33,289 nt of DNA, from positions 1-33,289 of the forward strand of contig JBHHYU010000026.1 of NCBI GenBank assembly GCA_046757725.1, given 5' to 3'. Each line of letters starts with the position of its first letter. Position 1 is the first letter of the stretch. The notes under the pieces were generated by a model. It searched no databases. It was not told where the DNA came from and was given only the letters and a program-made list of their open reading frames with translations. Positions 32,529-33,289 of this stretch are shown one piece after another. The DNA comes from JBHHYU01 sp046757725. GTDB lineage: Bacteria > Desulfobacterota > Binatia > UBA9968. Both the position numbers and the translations under genes were made by a program.

Positions 32529-33076
32529 CGCATAACCTCCCGGTAGAGGGATGCGACACGCAACTGCTTCGCCCAGTGGGACAGATAGCTCCGGTTCAAT
32601 CCTTTGACTGAACGAAGGAGATTTCGGACATCCGTTAGCTGAACTTCCGACCTGGAATCCTTTACCCACACAAGCTTTGAGAGGATCAAATCCTCCGGCG
32701 CCACAACATAAATGATCCGATCATCAATGGTGACCTTTCTCCGGCGAGAAAACTCAGTCCGGCGGTAGGAAGTTTTCTTGCGCACGACGAAGTCGATCTT
32801 GATGACGTATTCATTCTGAATCAGGTTAAACATTCCTTTGGTCTTAACCGCCCGGTCAACCGTTTCGGGGTCCAAATAATGGTCCTTTGCAAAAAGCGGA
32901 ATGAACCGGCTGACATCCCGTTCCGACAGCTCTACCACGATATCGATATCGCGGGTCATGCGGGGCACCGTGTAGAAGCTGGCCGCAATGGAGCCCGTCA
33001 CCATATATGCGATTCCTGCTTGTCCAAGGCGCCGCGCTACCTCAGCCAATACCTCTAGTTCTTCGCTCACGGCCAT
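32525..33076 (-). CDS. Nucleotidyltransferase (AbiEii/MNT-like fold)
   Basis: A 183-residue minimal nucleotidyltransferase. The core motif is VTGSIAASFYTVPRMTRDIDIVVEL: Gly28-Ser29, then Asp43 and Asp45 as metal ligands. A third carboxylate is Asp95 in VIKIDFVVRK. A later APEDLILSKLVWVKDSRSEVQLTDVRNLL matches the DUF6036/AbiEii-type C-terminal helix region. Such enzymes transfer nucleotides to RNA, protein or small molecules and include toxins of toxin-antitoxin and abortive-infection systems. The ATG at 33076 has TAGGA about 8 nt upstream. It is the first gene of a compact four-gene leftward operon. Whether it is a toxin, a modifying enzyme or metabolic is unknown. Confidence 0.8.
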   Translation of the reverse strand: MAVSEELEVLAEVARRLGQAGIAYMVTGSIAASFYTVPRMTRDIDIVVELSERDVSRFIPLFAKDHYLDPETVDRAVKTKGMFNLIQNEYVIKIDFVVRKKTSYRRTEFSRRRKVTIDDRIIYVVAPEDLILSKLVWVKDSRSEVQLTDVRNLLRSVKGLNRSYLSHWAKQLRVASLYREVMR

Positions 33077-33289
33077 CCTGTTTTCCTACGTGTTTGTAAC
33101 CTCTTATCTCCCGGATCGGCCCTCGAATACTGAAACTCCCGTTCCAAAAAAGCCCTCTATACCACACCCCTGTGTCAGCGGAGATCAAGGCGTTTTCACT
33201 TTGTTTTTGAATTTCATCGGGGTCGTATCTTTGTTTTCGATCTAACCTGACTTCACGCCGTCAACGGCTACAATAAAGCCTATCCAATA

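Overview
The window looks like a chromosomal catabolic region from an uncultivated, moderately GC-rich soil or subsurface bacterium. Orphan substrate-binding proteins, CoA-thioester enzymes, a UbiD-type decarboxylase, an NDP-forming acyl-CoA synthetase and a UGSC-type selenoprotein together recall Desulfobacterota, Tectomicrobia or Methylomirabilota metagenome bins. That placement is inference; there is no rRNA or other phylogenetic marker here. I saw no tRNA, CRISPR array or intact insertion sequence.

Layout. 1-400: a frameshifted tail of a REP-associated-type transposase. 404-1717: a CPA2-like cation/proton antiporter. 1874-8150 (minus strand): a probable operon read leftwards from a near-consensus promoter at 8238-8266. 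It holds LeuC-like and LeuD-like hydro-lyase subunits, two about 83% identical PEP-mutase/isocitrate-lyase superfamily lyases with an iron/thiamine-type binding protein between them, and a beta-propeller protein with a TusA-like N-terminus. 8345-13061: a large alpha/beta hydrolase, with a divergent amidohydrolase and a second binding protein. 13105-16893 (minus): two acyl-CoA dehydrogenases and a class III CoA-transferase. 17386-20437 (plus): an ADP-forming acyl-CoA synthetase and an enoyl-CoA hydratase close to hydroxycinnamoyl-CoA hydratase-lyase. 20558-26490: a UbiD decarboxylase, an MFS carrier, an MmgE/PrpD protein and a zinc alcohol dehydrogenase. 26553-29300: an orphan ribbon-helix-helix antitoxin-like protein, a small membrane protein and a thiamine-diphosphate enzyme. 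29801-31437: a conserved unknown protein followed by a selenoprotein gene whose in-frame TGA (31159-31161) conventional gene calling would read as a stop. 31442-31647: a broken antitoxin-like gene. 31772-33076 (minus): a nucleotidyltransferase operon with three small genes, one of only 47 codons.

How the genes may work together. The hydratase plus lyase block resembles the last steps of a branched dicarboxylate pathway (dimethylmaleate hydratase then dimethylmalate lyase is the closest described logic), so it could yield pyruvate plus a short acid. The 13-22 kb block holds parts for activating an acid to its CoA ester, desaturating, hydrating or cleaving it, and decarboxylating an unsaturated or aromatic acid. 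Substrates cannot be read from sequence. The only DNA-binding-type protein encoded is the small RHH protein; candidate operators (palindromes and paired GTTAACTC sites) lie in several intergenic gaps.

The most notable item is the selenoprotein at 30856-31437. It has Sec102-Gly-Gly-Cys105 in place of the family's usual U-G-S-C, a SECIS-like hairpin at the right distance, and a 17-nt spacing to a conserved partner gene of unknown function.
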